A DNA stretch of 64,000 nucleotides from PALSA-612 sp963776735. Lineage in GTDB: Bacteria > Actinomycetota > Thermoleophilia > Gaiellales > Gaiellaceae. The position numbers and the translations under genes are program-made. The notes under the pieces were generated by a model. It was not told where the DNA came from, searched no databases, and saw only the letters and a program-made list of their open reading frames with translations. The stretch spans positions 62,001 through 126,000 of the forward strand of contig CAVZNV010000018.1 of assembly GCA_963776735.1 (NCBI GenBank), in the 5' to 3' direction. Shown piece after piece: positions 48,484 to 56,722 of this stretch. Positions within the stretch are counted from its first letter, which is position 1; each line of letters opens with the position of its first letter.

Positions 48484-49539
48484 GTGCAAGAGCTGCGCTC
48501 GTTCGCGGAGGTCGAGGACGCCCTGCGCGGCGAAGGGTTCTTCGAGGGCGGCGCCGACGGGCTCGTCGCCGACGTCTATCTCGGCTACGGCCTCTCGTCG
48601 GCGATCCGCCGGAGCGCCGAGCCGGATCCGCCCGAGCCGTGCCCGCTCCCGCTCGCGGCGGTGAACATCCGTCGCCTCGAAGAGCCACGTCTTTCCAAGC
48701 AACACAGTGTTACTTGGGAGATCGGGGACTGGGAGCGGACCTGGTCCGACGCCGAGTACGGGGCTGCGGTCGAGGCCGTTCGCGACGCGATCGCGGCCGG
48801 GGACGTGTACCAGGTCAACCTCGTCCAGCACCTCTCGGCGCCGTTCCGCGGCGATGCAGCGGCGCTCGCCGGTGCTCTCGCACCGCTCCGTCCTCTCGCG
48901 CCCCGACCGCTCGCCGGCGACGGCTGGACGATCGTCTCCGCCTCGCCGGAGCTGTTCCTGCGGCGCCGGGGCCGGACGGTCTGGACGATGCCGATCAAGG
49001 GCACGCGGCCGCTCGGCGTGGCCGGTCTGACCGAGTCGGCGAAGGACGCGGCCGAGCACGTGATGATCGTCGACCTCGAGCGCAACGACCTCTCTCGCGT
49101 CTGCGAGCCCGGCTCGGTGCGCTGGCCGGAGCTGATGGTGCCGCGCGGCCTCGCCGGCGTCGAGCACCTCGTCTCGCGGGTCGAGGGTGTGCTGCGCGAG
49201 GGAGTCGGGCTGGCCGAGTTGCTCGCGGCGACGTTCCCGGGTGGCTCGATCACCGGTGCGCCGAAGATCGCCGCCGTCGACCTGATCGCCGCGCTCGAGC
49301 CTGTCGGCCGCGGCGCGTCGATGGGCGCCTACGGAACGGTCTGGCCCAACGGCGACCTCGAGCTCGCGCTCACGATCCGCACCTTCGCGGTCGCGGATGG
49401 ACGCCTCCACCTCTGGGTCGGCGGCGGGATCGTCTGGGACTCGGATCCGGCCGCGGAGATCGAGGAGTCGTGGACGAAAGCGGCGCCGCTCCTGGCGGCG
49501 ATCGGGGCGCCTATTGCCGCGCCCGCGGGCGTCCGGTGA
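48484..49539 (+). CDS. pabB: Aminodeoxychorismate synthase component I
   Basis: This 351-aa chorismate-binding enzyme makes 4-amino-4-deoxychorismate, the p-aminobenzoate precursor for folate. Diagnostic motifs are AIAAGDVYQVNLVQHL, ASPELFLRR, MPIKGTRPLG (the PIKGT motif of PabB), MIVDLERNDLSRVC, PGGSITGAPKIAAVDLI and WVGGGIVWDSDP. The N-terminal region is shorter than in E. coli PabB. Residues 70-78 (LSKQHSVTW) are encoded by a 23-bp palindrome also present twice in polA, here in the opposite orientation. pabC follows with a GTGA overlap. The glutamine amidotransferase subunit PabA is not in the window. Confidence 0.92.
   Translation: MQELRSFAEVEDALRGEGFFEGGADGLVADVYLGYGLSSAIRRSAEPDPPEPCPLPLAAVNIRRLEEPRLSKQHSVTWEIGDWERTWSDAEYGAAVEAVRDAIAAGDVYQVNLVQHLSAPFRGDAAALAGALAPLRPLAPRPLAGDGWTIVSASPELFLRRRGRTVWTMPIKGTRPLGVAGLTESAKDAAEHVMIVDLERNDLSRVCEPGSVRWPELMVPRGLAGVEHLVSRVEGVLREGVGLAELLAATFPGGSITGAPKIAAVDLIAALEPVGRGASMGAYGTVWPNGDLELALTIRTFAVADGRLHLWVGGGIVWDSDPAAEIEESWTKAAPLLAAIGAPIAAPAGVR
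48695..48717 (-). repeat. 23-bp palindromic element inside pabB
   Basis: On the minus strand the core is AAGTAACACTGTGTTGCTT flanked by CC and GG, matching the polA copies at 31180 and 31285. On the coding strand it is read as part of LSKQHSVTW in the N-terminal region of PabB. Confidence 0.85.
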
Positions 49540-50363
49540 CGCTGCTCGCGCTCGCGGTCTCTGGCCGTGGCGTGGTCGACCCCGCCGAGCCCGCGGTCTT
49601 TGCCGACGACGAGGGCTTTCTCCGCGGCCGCGCGGCCTTCGAGACGACCCGCGTCTACGGCGGCAAGCCGTTCCGGCTGGACGAGCACCTCGATCGCTTC
49701 GCCAACTCGGCTGCCCGTCTCAACCTGCCACCGCTCGACCGTGACCTCTTCCGCGAGCTGACCGGACAGGCGCTGGCGGCCGCCGGAGAGCCGGAGTGCT
49801 TCGTCCGCCTCTACCTGACGCCGGGACGCGAGGGCGGAGACGAGCCCGTGTCGCTCGTTCTCGTCCAGTCGCTGCCGCCGCTGCTGGACGAGACGCGCGA
49901 GCACGGCATCCGCATGATCTCGCTCGAGCTCGGCGGCTCGTCGCTGCTCGACGGCGTCAAGTCGACGAGCTACGCGCTGAACATGGTCGCCGTCGACGAG
50001 GCGAAGCGCCGCGGCGCGGACGACGCCGTGTTCGTGAGCCCGCAGGGCGCCGTGCTCGAGGGGCCGACGATGAACGTCTGGTGGCGCCGCGGGAACGTCC
50101 TCGCGACGCCGGCGCTCGAGCTCGGGATCCTGCAGGGAGTGACGCGCGGCGTGGTGGTGGGGCTCGCGGCAGACCTCGGCTACGAGGTCGAGGTCGGCGT
50201 CTACCCTCTATCCGATCTGGCCGGTGCCGAGGAGGCGTTCACGTCGTCCGCCGTCCGCGAGCTGATGCCCATCGTCGCGCTCGACGGAGAGCAGATCGGC
50301 GACGGCTCGCCCGGACCTGCCGCGCGCGAGCTCCAGGACGGGCTACGACGTCTTGCGCGGTAG
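49536..50363 (+). CDS. pabC: Aminodeoxychorismate lyase (PLP fold-type IV)
   Basis: This 275-aa aminotransferase class IV protein should release p-aminobenzoate and pyruvate from the PabB product. It has the PLP Lys in SLLDGVKSTSYALNMVAVDEAKRRG (K142), DDEGFLRGRAAFETTRVYGGKPFRLDEHLDRF near the N-terminus, VFVSPQGAVLEGPTMNVWW and LELGILQGVTRGVVV. Fold-type IV lyases and branched-chain or D-amino-acid aminotransferases look alike; linkage to pabB decides the call. GTG 49536 overlaps the pabB stop. Its last 21 bases overlap the convergent beta-propeller gene. Confidence 0.9.
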   Translation: MTLLALAVSGRGVVDPAEPAVFADDEGFLRGRAAFETTRVYGGKPFRLDEHLDRFANSAARLNLPPLDRDLFRELTGQALAAAGEPECFVRLYLTPGREGGDEPVSLVLVQSLPPLLDETREHGIRMISLELGGSSLLDGVKSTSYALNMVAVDEAKRRGADDAVFVSPQGAVLEGPTMNVWWRRGNVLATPALELGILQGVTRGVVVGLAADLGYEVEVGVYPLSDLAGAEEAFTSSAVRELMPIVALDGEQIGDGSPGPAARELQDGLRRLAR

Positions 50364-51626
50364 CGGGACGAGGCCGTACAGGCGGCCGAACCCGACGAGG
50401 TAGATCCGCTTCGCGTCGGCGACGACCGGCGAGTACTTGCCGTCGGCGAAGCTCCACACGAGCCGCCCTGTCCGCGCGTCGAGGCCGTACGTCCGCTGGT
50501 GCAGGGTCGAGAAGTACACGATTCCGGCGATCACGGTCGCCGACCCCGAGATCGGGCCGTTCGCCGCGAAGCGCCAGCGCACGTCGCCGGTCGCCGCGTC
50601 GAACGCGTAGAAGTGGCCGTCGTACGAGCCGACGAGGACGAGCCGGTTCCAGACCGCCGGCGACGCGTACACGTAGCCGCCGGTGGAGTGCGACCAGCGC
50701 AGCTTCCCACTCTCGGCGCCGAACGAGTAGACCTTCCCGTCCGTCGAGCCGACGTAGACGCGGTCGTACGCGACGGCCGGAGTCGAGTAGAAGCGGCCGG
50801 CCGATCCGAAGCTCGACTGCCCCGACGCGCGCCACGCGAGCCGACCCGTACGCAGCGACAGCGCGTAGACGTGGCCTCCGTACGAGCCGACGAACACGCG
50901 CCCGCCGGCGAGTGCCAGCGATCCCTTCACCGGACCGTCCGCGTGATACGTCCAGCGCGTACGCCCGGTGTGCGCGTCGAACGCGGTGACGAAGCCGTTC
51001 CAGTCGCCGACGAGTACGAGTCCGCGCGCGAGCAGCGGCGACGACTCGGTTGGCCCGAGCTCGCGGCGCCAGCGGATGCGGCCGGTCTTCGCGACGAACG
51101 CGACCACCTCGCCGCCGTGGTGTGAGGCGCTGACGCCGCAGTCCGTCGAGTCGAGGAACGTCTGGTACACGAGCCCGCCGCCGACGGCAGGCGACGCCCA
51201 CGCGCAGCGGTGCGAGGCGTAGCTCCACTCGGTCTTCCCGGTTGCTGGGTTCAGCGCATAGAAGCGCCCGTCGAAGGTCGGCAGGAACAGGCGGCCGTAG
51301 GCGACCGCGGGCGGGAACTCGAGCAGGGCCCGGCCGTGGAACGTCCAGATGCGCCGGAATGGCGGCCGCAGGTTCACCGCCGGGTCGAAGCGGAGGCGAC
51401 GCGCGTCGAAGCCGTACGTTCCCCAGCTGACCAGCGGGATCGGCCGGCGAACCGAGCGCGGAGGAGGCGGAGACGGCTTCGGCACTGCGGTCGGCTGGAA
51501 CTCCACGGTCGGCGAGCCGCGGACGTCGGCGTCCTGCGCGCGCTGGTAGAGCACGTACGCGGTGCCTGCGCCCGCGACGAGCAGGACGGCCGCGCCGACC
51601 GCGATTGCGGCACGTTTCCGGGTCAT
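50343..51626 (-). CDS. Membrane-anchored PQQ-type beta-propeller protein
   Basis: This 427-aa protein has an N-terminal membrane helix (AAIAVGAAVLLVAGAGTAYVLY), a Pro-rich linker (KPSPPPPRSVRRPIP), and a seven- or eight-bladed PQQ-like beta-propeller. Blades repeat RVYVGSTDGKVYSFGAESGKLRW-type units: LFLPTFDGRFYALNPATGKTEW, VLVGDWNGFVTAFDAHTGRTRW, VFVGSYGGHVYALSLRTGRLAW, LVLVGSYDGHFYAFDAATGDVRW. No dehydrogenase catalytic residues are apparent, so it is more likely a scaffold or binding protein outside the cell. The start is ATG 51626, overlapping the stop of the gene upstream (ATGA). Confidence 0.82.
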   Translation of the reverse strand: MTRKRAAIAVGAAVLLVAGAGTAYVLYQRAQDADVRGSPTVEFQPTAVPKPSPPPPRSVRRPIPLVSWGTYGFDARRLRFDPAVNLRPPFRRIWTFHGRALLEFPPAVAYGRLFLPTFDGRFYALNPATGKTEWSYASHRCAWASPAVGGGLVYQTFLDSTDCGVSASHHGGEVVAFVAKTGRIRWRRELGPTESSPLLARGLVLVGDWNGFVTAFDAHTGRTRWTYHADGPVKGSLALAGGRVFVGSYGGHVYALSLRTGRLAWRASGQSSFGSAGRFYSTPAVAYDRVYVGSTDGKVYSFGAESGKLRWSHSTGGYVYASPAVWNRLVLVGSYDGHFYAFDAATGDVRWRFAANGPISGSATVIAGIVYFSTLHQRTYGLDARTGRLVWSFADGKYSPVVADAKRIYLVGFGRLYGLVPLPRKTS

Positions 51627-53692
51627 CCGCGCGGGACGGGGAAGACGTCGAGGCCGCCGTCGCTGCCGACGTAGACGGTCGAGCCGACGACGGCGATCGT
51701 GTGCACGAGCGTGAAGCCGATCGTCCCCTCCGTCAGCACCGGATGCCAGGCGAGCTGCTTGCCCGTCTTCGCATCCACCGCGACGATGCCGCCGTCACCG
51801 CCGACGTAGACGAGCCCCGGCGTGACCGTGAGCGCGTAGACGCTGAGCAGGTCGGTCTTCGGCGCCCAGGCGGTGAGCTTGCCGGTAGCGAGATCGAAGG
51901 ACGCGAGGTCGGCGCGTTTCGCGCCGCCGGCGAAGTCGAAGCTGCCGCCCACGAGCAGCGTCGAGCCCGACAGCGCGAGCGCCTCCGCCATTGGCTCGCC
52001 GCCGTCCTTCACGGCGAGGCGGGGGTTCCAGGCAGTCGCGGCGCCGTTGCCGGGGTCGAGCGCGGCCAGCGCGAGCCGTGGCTTCCCGCCGATCACCTCG
52101 TACGAGCCGCCGAGGTAGACGGCCCCGTGCGTAACGACGATCGCGTTGACGTTTGCCGTCTCTCCCGTCTCCGGCGGCGAGTTCCAGCCGAGCCGGCCCG
52201 ACGAGTCGAACTGGGAGCCGGTCTGGAACCCGCCGGCGTAGACCTTCGAGCCTGAAAGCGCGAGCGCCAGCATCTGGTCGCTCTGAACGACCGGAGCCCA
52301 GGAGATCGCCCTGCCCGTCGTCGCGTCCACCGCTCCGATCTGGCTTCGCATCTTGCCGCCGAGGTTGTCGAAGACGCCGGCCAGGTAGACGACTCGACCG
52401 GACGGGGCGATCGCGTCGACCTCCAGGCCGTTCTGGGAGGACGAAACCTGCGGTGCCCACGCGGTCGGGCGCCCCGTCTGAAGGTCGAGCGCCGCCAGGC
52501 CGTCCCGGACGACGCCGCCCGTGCCGTTGAACGTCCCGCCGACGACGACGGCACCTGATGTTGCGGCGATGGCCGAGGCGGCGGCGTTCGGAGCGGCAGG
52601 GTGCCAGGCGACGCGATGGCCGGTGACGGCGTCGAACGCCTCGAGGCGGCTATCGGCGGCGTAGACGCGGCCGCCTGAGACGCCGATCGCGCTCACGCCG
52701 TCGGGCCCCACCGCCGGCGCCCACGACGCGCGCGCTCCGCTCTTCACGTCGTATGCCGCGAGAGCGCTTCTCAGCTCCTGGCCCACGTAGCGGGTGCCGC
52801 CGGCGTGGAGCCGATCGCCGGCGGCGGTCAGGGCCTGGACGGCTGAGAGTCCACTCGGCGTCCACGGCGTCACCTTCCCGGTTGCAGTGTCGAGGGCGGC
52901 GAGCCCGGTGCGTGTCCGGCCGTCGATGGTGTCGAAGCTGCCGCCGACGTAGATCGCCGAAGTCCCGGCGACGATCGCCGTCACCGTCGGGTCGCCGTGA
53001 TCGTCCTGCTGCGCCTTCGGGGCCCAGCCCGTCACCCTCCCCGTCCGCTCGTCGACCGCGCCGAGATCGATCCGCTCCTTGCCGCCGACCTCCGCGAAGC
53101 CGCCGAGCAGGTACACGACGCCCTTCCGGATCGCGATGCTCGCCACGTAGTCGTCGACCTTCGGCTTCCAGGCGCTCACCCGGCCGGTTGCGGCGTCGAG
53201 TGCGGCCAGGTTCGCGCGTGCCGCGCTCCCGATCCGCCGGAAGAAGCCGCCCACGTACAGCGTCGAGCCGTCGATCGCCAGCGAGTCGACCGCGTCGTTC
53301 GGCCGTGGGCAGAAGCGCCGGTCGACGGCACGGCTCGCAGTCACGTGCGCGAGGTTCGGGCAGGCGGCACCGCCGATGCTCGTGAAGTCGCCGCCGACGA
53401 ACCAGCCTCCCTTCCCGTCCCCGACGATCGCGTCCACCTTTCCGCCGTCCGCGACCGGGAACGCGAGCTGGCCGCCGGAGTCCGAGTACGCGACGAGCGG
53501 CCCCGTCCGCGGGCTGACCCGCGTGAAAGTGCCGCCGAGGTAGAGCGTGTGACCTGAGACTGCGAGGGCGTTCACCGAGCCGTTGACGACCCACGGCTGC
53601 GTGCCCTGCGTCCGCGCCTGCCCGGACCCGGCGAGCGCCGCGACGGACGCGAGTCCGGCGACGGCACAGGCGAGCGCGAGTTTCCGGGTCAA
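51623..53692 (-). CDS. Secreted beta-propeller repeat protein
   Basis: This 689-aa exported protein has a signal peptide (KLALACAVAGLASVAALAGSGQA), then about 12-14 repeats of ~48 residues of the form VYVGGSFDTIDGRTRTGLAALD.ATGKVTPW. This pattern of G-G-x-F and LAALD..TG...W suggests one or two beta-propellers, related to delta-60-repeat-like surface proteins. The start is probably TTG 53692 (LTRKLALACAV), which overlaps the upstream stop as TTGA. The longer in-frame ORF from 53746 would add residues inside the upstream gene. It lies between the DMFase-like and PQQ-propeller genes in one minus-strand operon. Function unknown. Confidence 0.78.
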   Translation of the reverse strand: MTRKLALACAVAGLASVAALAGSGQARTQGTQPWVVNGSVNALAVSGHTLYLGGTFTRVSPRTGPLVAYSDSGGQLAFPVADGGKVDAIVGDGKGGWFVGGDFTSIGGAACPNLAHVTASRAVDRRFCPRPNDAVDSLAIDGSTLYVGGFFRRIGSAARANLAALDAATGRVSAWKPKVDDYVASIAIRKGVVYLLGGFAEVGGKERIDLGAVDERTGRVTGWAPKAQQDDHGDPTVTAIVAGTSAIYVGGSFDTIDGRTRTGLAALDTATGKVTPWTPSGLSAVQALTAAGDRLHAGGTRYVGQELRSALAAYDVKSGARASWAPAVGPDGVSAIGVSGGRVYAADSRLEAFDAVTGHRVAWHPAAPNAAASAIAATSGAVVVGGTFNGTGGVVRDGLAALDLQTGRPTAWAPQVSSSQNGLEVDAIAPSGRVVYLAGVFDNLGGKMRSQIGAVDATTGRAISWAPVVQSDQMLALALSGSKVYAGGFQTGSQFDSSGRLGWNSPPETGETANVNAIVVTHGAVYLGGSYEVIGGKPRLALAALDPGNGAATAWNPRLAVKDGGEPMAEALALSGSTLLVGGSFDFAGGAKRADLASFDLATGKLTAWAPKTDLLSVYALTVTPGLVYVGGDGGIVAVDAKTGKQLAWHPVLTEGTIGFTLVHTIAVVGSTVYVGSDGGLDVFPVPRG

Positions 53693-54987
53693 GGCCTGCT
53701 CAGCTCCTTCCAGAGGTTCGCCATCATCTCGCGGATGCCCGGCCAAAGCGAGGTCCCGCCGAAGTTGATCACGCCCGCGTCGAAGACCTTCGCGCCCGCC
53801 CGCGTCGTGTAGTAGGTCATCTCGGCCGTCTCCCCGGGGCCGAAGATGTTCGCGATCCGGGCCAGCACGCGGGTTCCGCGCGGCGAGGCCGAGGTCGGTG
53901 CGTCGACCTCGATGCCGTACTTCCCGAAGCTGCTCCCGTCGGCGAGGCCTGTGCCGCGGAACAGCCAGGGCGCGCCGGCGGTTCCGGTGACCACGTACGG
54001 ACGGTTCCTGTACCGGTCCTGGTACCAGTTCACGTACTGCGCGCCGATCAGCGCCGCCTCGGGCCGGCCCAGGTCGCGCCAGCGGCCCTCGCGCGTGATC
54101 GTGTCGCCGCGGCGGATCACGCGGTAGAAGAAGTTGTTGGCCGACAGGAAGACGAGGTTGCCGCCGAGGTCTCGGAACCGCTGCACGGCGTCGTACTCGT
54201 GCGGAGTCACGTACTCCTCATGGCCCGAGAAGACGATCAGGTCGTACGCCTTCGCGAGTTGCTCGCCCGTCATCTGCTCGAGGTCGTCGTCGGTGAGGAC
54301 GTCCGGCGTCTTGCCCTCGAGCGCGAGCCAGCGGACGAAGCCCCGGTCGTAGCCGGCCCAGTGCGGCGGCACGCCTGCGTCGATGAACGGGCGCGTCAGC
54401 GAGACCGTGGACGAGTCCGGGTTGGCGTACCAGGAGTCGGGCTTCCCGTCGCCGTTACCGTCGTAGAAGTTGTACGCCTGCCACGTGTTCGTCGGCAGGA
54501 CGACGGCGACGCGGTGCTCGCCGAGGCGGCGCGGCCGGACGACGAAGACGGCGTAACCGAGCCGGCCGTGCGGCTCCGTCAGTCGCGCGTAGTAGAGGCC
54601 GCTGGGCCAGTCGCCGAGCCGCACGACCGTGCTCTGGCCGTCGAGGGGGACGGAGCCGGTGACCGGCGCGCCGTTCAGCGGCCCGTCGTGGCCGGCTCCT
54701 GCACGGAAGAACTGGATCGAGCAGTGGCTGAGACGCGTCACGACGGTCAGGCGGGCCGCGGCGCTCGGGAGGTAGCTGCGCCGGTCGAAGCTCGCCTCGA
54801 TCGCGCCGGGCGGAGGCTTGGCGGAGACGGGGAGCGCGCTTCCGGGCGCATCGTCGTCGTCCGTCGCGGCCGAGCCGGAGGGGGGCGGGGCCGGGGAGGA
54901 CGAGAGCAGGAGGAGCGTCAGGGCGGCACAGGCGCCGAGCAAAGCGAGGCGCAGTGCGGGGCGGAAGGAGGCGGCGAGAGCGGACAT
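53689..54987 (-). CDS. Exported N,N-dimethylformamidase-like domain protein
   Basis: This 432-aa protein has a signal peptide or anchor (LRLALLGACAALTLLLLSSSPAP). The N-terminal beta domain (IEASFDRRSYLPSAAARLTVV) is followed by a domain that resembles the N,N-dimethylformamidase beta-subunit C-terminal family: AVVLPTNTWQAYNFYDGNGDGKPDSWY, DLIVFSGHEEYVTPHEYDAVQRFRDLGGNLVFLSANNFFYRV. The fold is glutamine-amidotransferase-like. I cannot confirm an amidase triad. ATG 54987 is preferred because GACAGT lies 6 bases upstream. GTG 55017 is the longer option. It heads the three-gene minus-strand operon of exported proteins. Confidence 0.7.
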   Translation of the reverse strand: MSALAASFRPALRLALLGACAALTLLLLSSSPAPPPSGSAATDDDDAPGSALPVSAKPPPGAIEASFDRRSYLPSAAARLTVVTRLSHCSIQFFRAGAGHDGPLNGAPVTGSVPLDGQSTVVRLGDWPSGLYYARLTEPHGRLGYAVFVVRPRRLGEHRVAVVLPTNTWQAYNFYDGNGDGKPDSWYANPDSSTVSLTRPFIDAGVPPHWAGYDRGFVRWLALEGKTPDVLTDDDLEQMTGEQLAKAYDLIVFSGHEEYVTPHEYDAVQRFRDLGGNLVFLSANNFFYRVIRRGDTITREGRWRDLGRPEAALIGAQYVNWYQDRYRNRPYVVTGTAGAPWLFRGTGLADGSSFGKYGIEVDAPTSASPRGTRVLARIANIFGPGETAEMTYYTTRAGAKVFDAGVINFGGTSLWPGIREMMANLWKELSRP

Positions 54988-55066
54988 GCTCCGACTGTCG
55001 GAGCAGGTCCAAATCACCCGCTCACGGCGCGCTAACGGCTCCGTACCGCGGGTCCGCCGCAGGTGT

Positions 55067-55072
55067 TAGAAC
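55067..55072 (+). promoter_or_regulatory. -10 box of the SARP-SIR2 / STAND operon
   Basis: TAGAAC is followed by six bases (CCGCGC) and ATG 55079. The last position deviates from TANNNT. There is no Shine-Dalgarno sequence before the ATG. Confidence 0.45.
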
Positions 55073-55078
55073 CCGCGC

Positions 55079-56722
55079 ATGCCGGAGTTCCGCATCCTTG
55101 GACCGCTCGAGGTCGTCTCCGACGCGGGCGAGACGATCGCGCTCGGCGGCCAGAAGCAACGCGCGCTGCTCGGGCTCCTGCTCGTGCGGGCCGGCGAAGT
55201 CGTGTCGACCGACCGGCTCGTGACGGAGCTCTGGGGCGACCAGCCGCCGAAAACGGCGACGACGTCGCTGCAGAACATGGTCTCGCAGCTCCGGAAGCTG
55301 CTCGGTCCCGAGGCCGTGGAGACGCGGCCGCCCGGCTACGTGCTGCGCGTCGCCCCCGACCGGCTCGACCTCGCGCGCTTCGAGCAGCTCGTCGCGGACG
55401 CCCGCGCGGCGCAGCCGCAGGAGCGGGCGAGGCTGCTACGGGAGGCGCTTTCGCTCTGGCGCGGGCCGGCGCTCGCCGATCTCGCGTTCGAGCCGTTCGC
55501 GCAGGGCGAGATCCGGCGGCTGGAGGAGCTCCGGCTGGAGGCGGTCGAGGCGCGGATCGACGCCGACCTCGAGCTGGGCGCGGGCGGCGAGCTGGTCGGT
55601 GAGCTCGAGTCGCTGGTCGCGCAGTACCCGCTGCGGGAGCGCCTGCGTGGCCAGCTCATGCTCGGGCTCTACCGGGCCGGGCGTCAGGCGGACGCGCTGC
55701 AGGCCTACCACGACGCGCGCCGCGTGCTCGGCGACGAGCTCGGCATCGCGCCCGGGCCGGCGCTCCGCGACGTCTACACGTCGATTCTGCGCCAGGAGCG
55801 GACGCTCGCGACCGGCGCCGGAACCGCGAGCCCCGAGGACCAGCTCGCCGACATGGTCGCCGCGCTTCTCGCCGGGAGGCTGATCCCGGTGCTCGGCACC
55901 GGCTCCGAGAACGGCTCGGCGCCCGACGCGGCCGAGATCGCCGCGCGTCTGGCCGAAAGGTTCGACTGCCCGCCCGAGCACGCGCGCACGCCCGCGCGGG
56001 CTGCCGAGTACGCGCTCCTGACGCAGGGCATCGGCCCGCTCTACGACGAGCTCCACGCGATGTTCGACCCCGAACACGAGCCGGGGCCGGTGCACGCGTT
56101 CGTCGCCGGCCTGGCTCGCTCGCTCCACGGGCAAGGAAGGCCGCGCCCGGTCGTCGTCACGAGCGCGTTCGACGCGATGCTCGAGCGCGCGCTCTCGGAC
56201 GCGGGCGAGGAGCCGGACGTGGTCTCGTACGTCGCGCTCGGCCGCAGCGGCGGCAAGTTCGTCCACCTGCCGGCGGGCGGCGGCGAGCCGGCGGTGATCG
56301 ACCTCCCGAACGCGTACACGGGGCTCGCGCTGGGCGAGCGCACCGTCGTCCTCAAGATCAACGGCCGGGCGGACTCCCGCCCCGATCGCGAATGGGAGAG
56401 CTTCGTGGTCGCCGAGGACGACTTCGTCGACTACATCGCCGGCAGCGACATCGCCGGCGTCGTGCCCGTGACGCTGGCGGCGAAGCTCCGCCGCAGCCAC
56501 TTCCTCTTCCTCGGCTACTTCCTCGAGGACTGGAGCCTGCGCGTGTTCCTCCACCGCGTCTGGGGACGCGAGAAGGTCGGCTACCGCTCGTGGGCCGTCG
56601 TGCCCGGTGCGGGGCGAATCGAGAAGGAGCTCTGGCGCCAGCGCGGCATCGAGTCGCTCGACGTACCGCTCGACGAGTTCGCCGGTGCGTTCGAGCGCGC
56701 GCTCGCGGAGGCGGTCCGGTGA
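55079..56722 (+). CDS. SARP/AfsR-type regulator with C-terminal SIR2-like domain, catalytic residues replaced
   Basis: This 547-aa protein has three parts. Residues 1-95 are an OmpR-like winged helix of SARP regulators (FRILGPLEVVSDAGETIALGGQKQRALLGLLL, RLVTELWGDQPPKTA). Residues ~95-245 are the bacterial transcriptional activation domain (BTAD; YPLRERLRGQLMLGLYRAGRQADALQAYHDAR). Residues ~260-540 are a SIR2-like domain: LIPVLGTGSENGS replaces the usual GAGxS loop, VVVTSAFDAMLERAL aligns with TTNYD-type sequence, and VVLKINGRAD with KIHG. The Asn and His used for NAD+ cleavage are therefore A363 and N428 here, suggesting NAD binding without hydrolysis. LAAKLRRSHFLFLGYFLEDW is the conserved end. 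The nSTAND1-WD40 gene overlaps its stop. Confidence 0.78.
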   Translation: MPEFRILGPLEVVSDAGETIALGGQKQRALLGLLLVRAGEVVSTDRLVTELWGDQPPKTATTSLQNMVSQLRKLLGPEAVETRPPGYVLRVAPDRLDLARFEQLVADARAAQPQERARLLREALSLWRGPALADLAFEPFAQGEIRRLEELRLEAVEARIDADLELGAGGELVGELESLVAQYPLRERLRGQLMLGLYRAGRQADALQAYHDARRVLGDELGIAPGPALRDVYTSILRQERTLATGAGTASPEDQLADMVAALLAGRLIPVLGTGSENGSAPDAAEIAARLAERFDCPPEHARTPARAAEYALLTQGIGPLYDELHAMFDPEHEPGPVHAFVAGLARSLHGQGRPRPVVVTSAFDAMLERALSDAGEEPDVVSYVALGRSGGKFVHLPAGGGEPAVIDLPNAYTGLALGERTVVLKINGRADSRPDREWESFVVAEDDFVDYIAGSDIAGVVPVTLAAKLRRSHFLFLGYFLEDWSLRVFLHRVWGREKVGYRSWAVVPGAGRIEKELWRQRGIESLDVPLDEFAGAFERALAEAVR

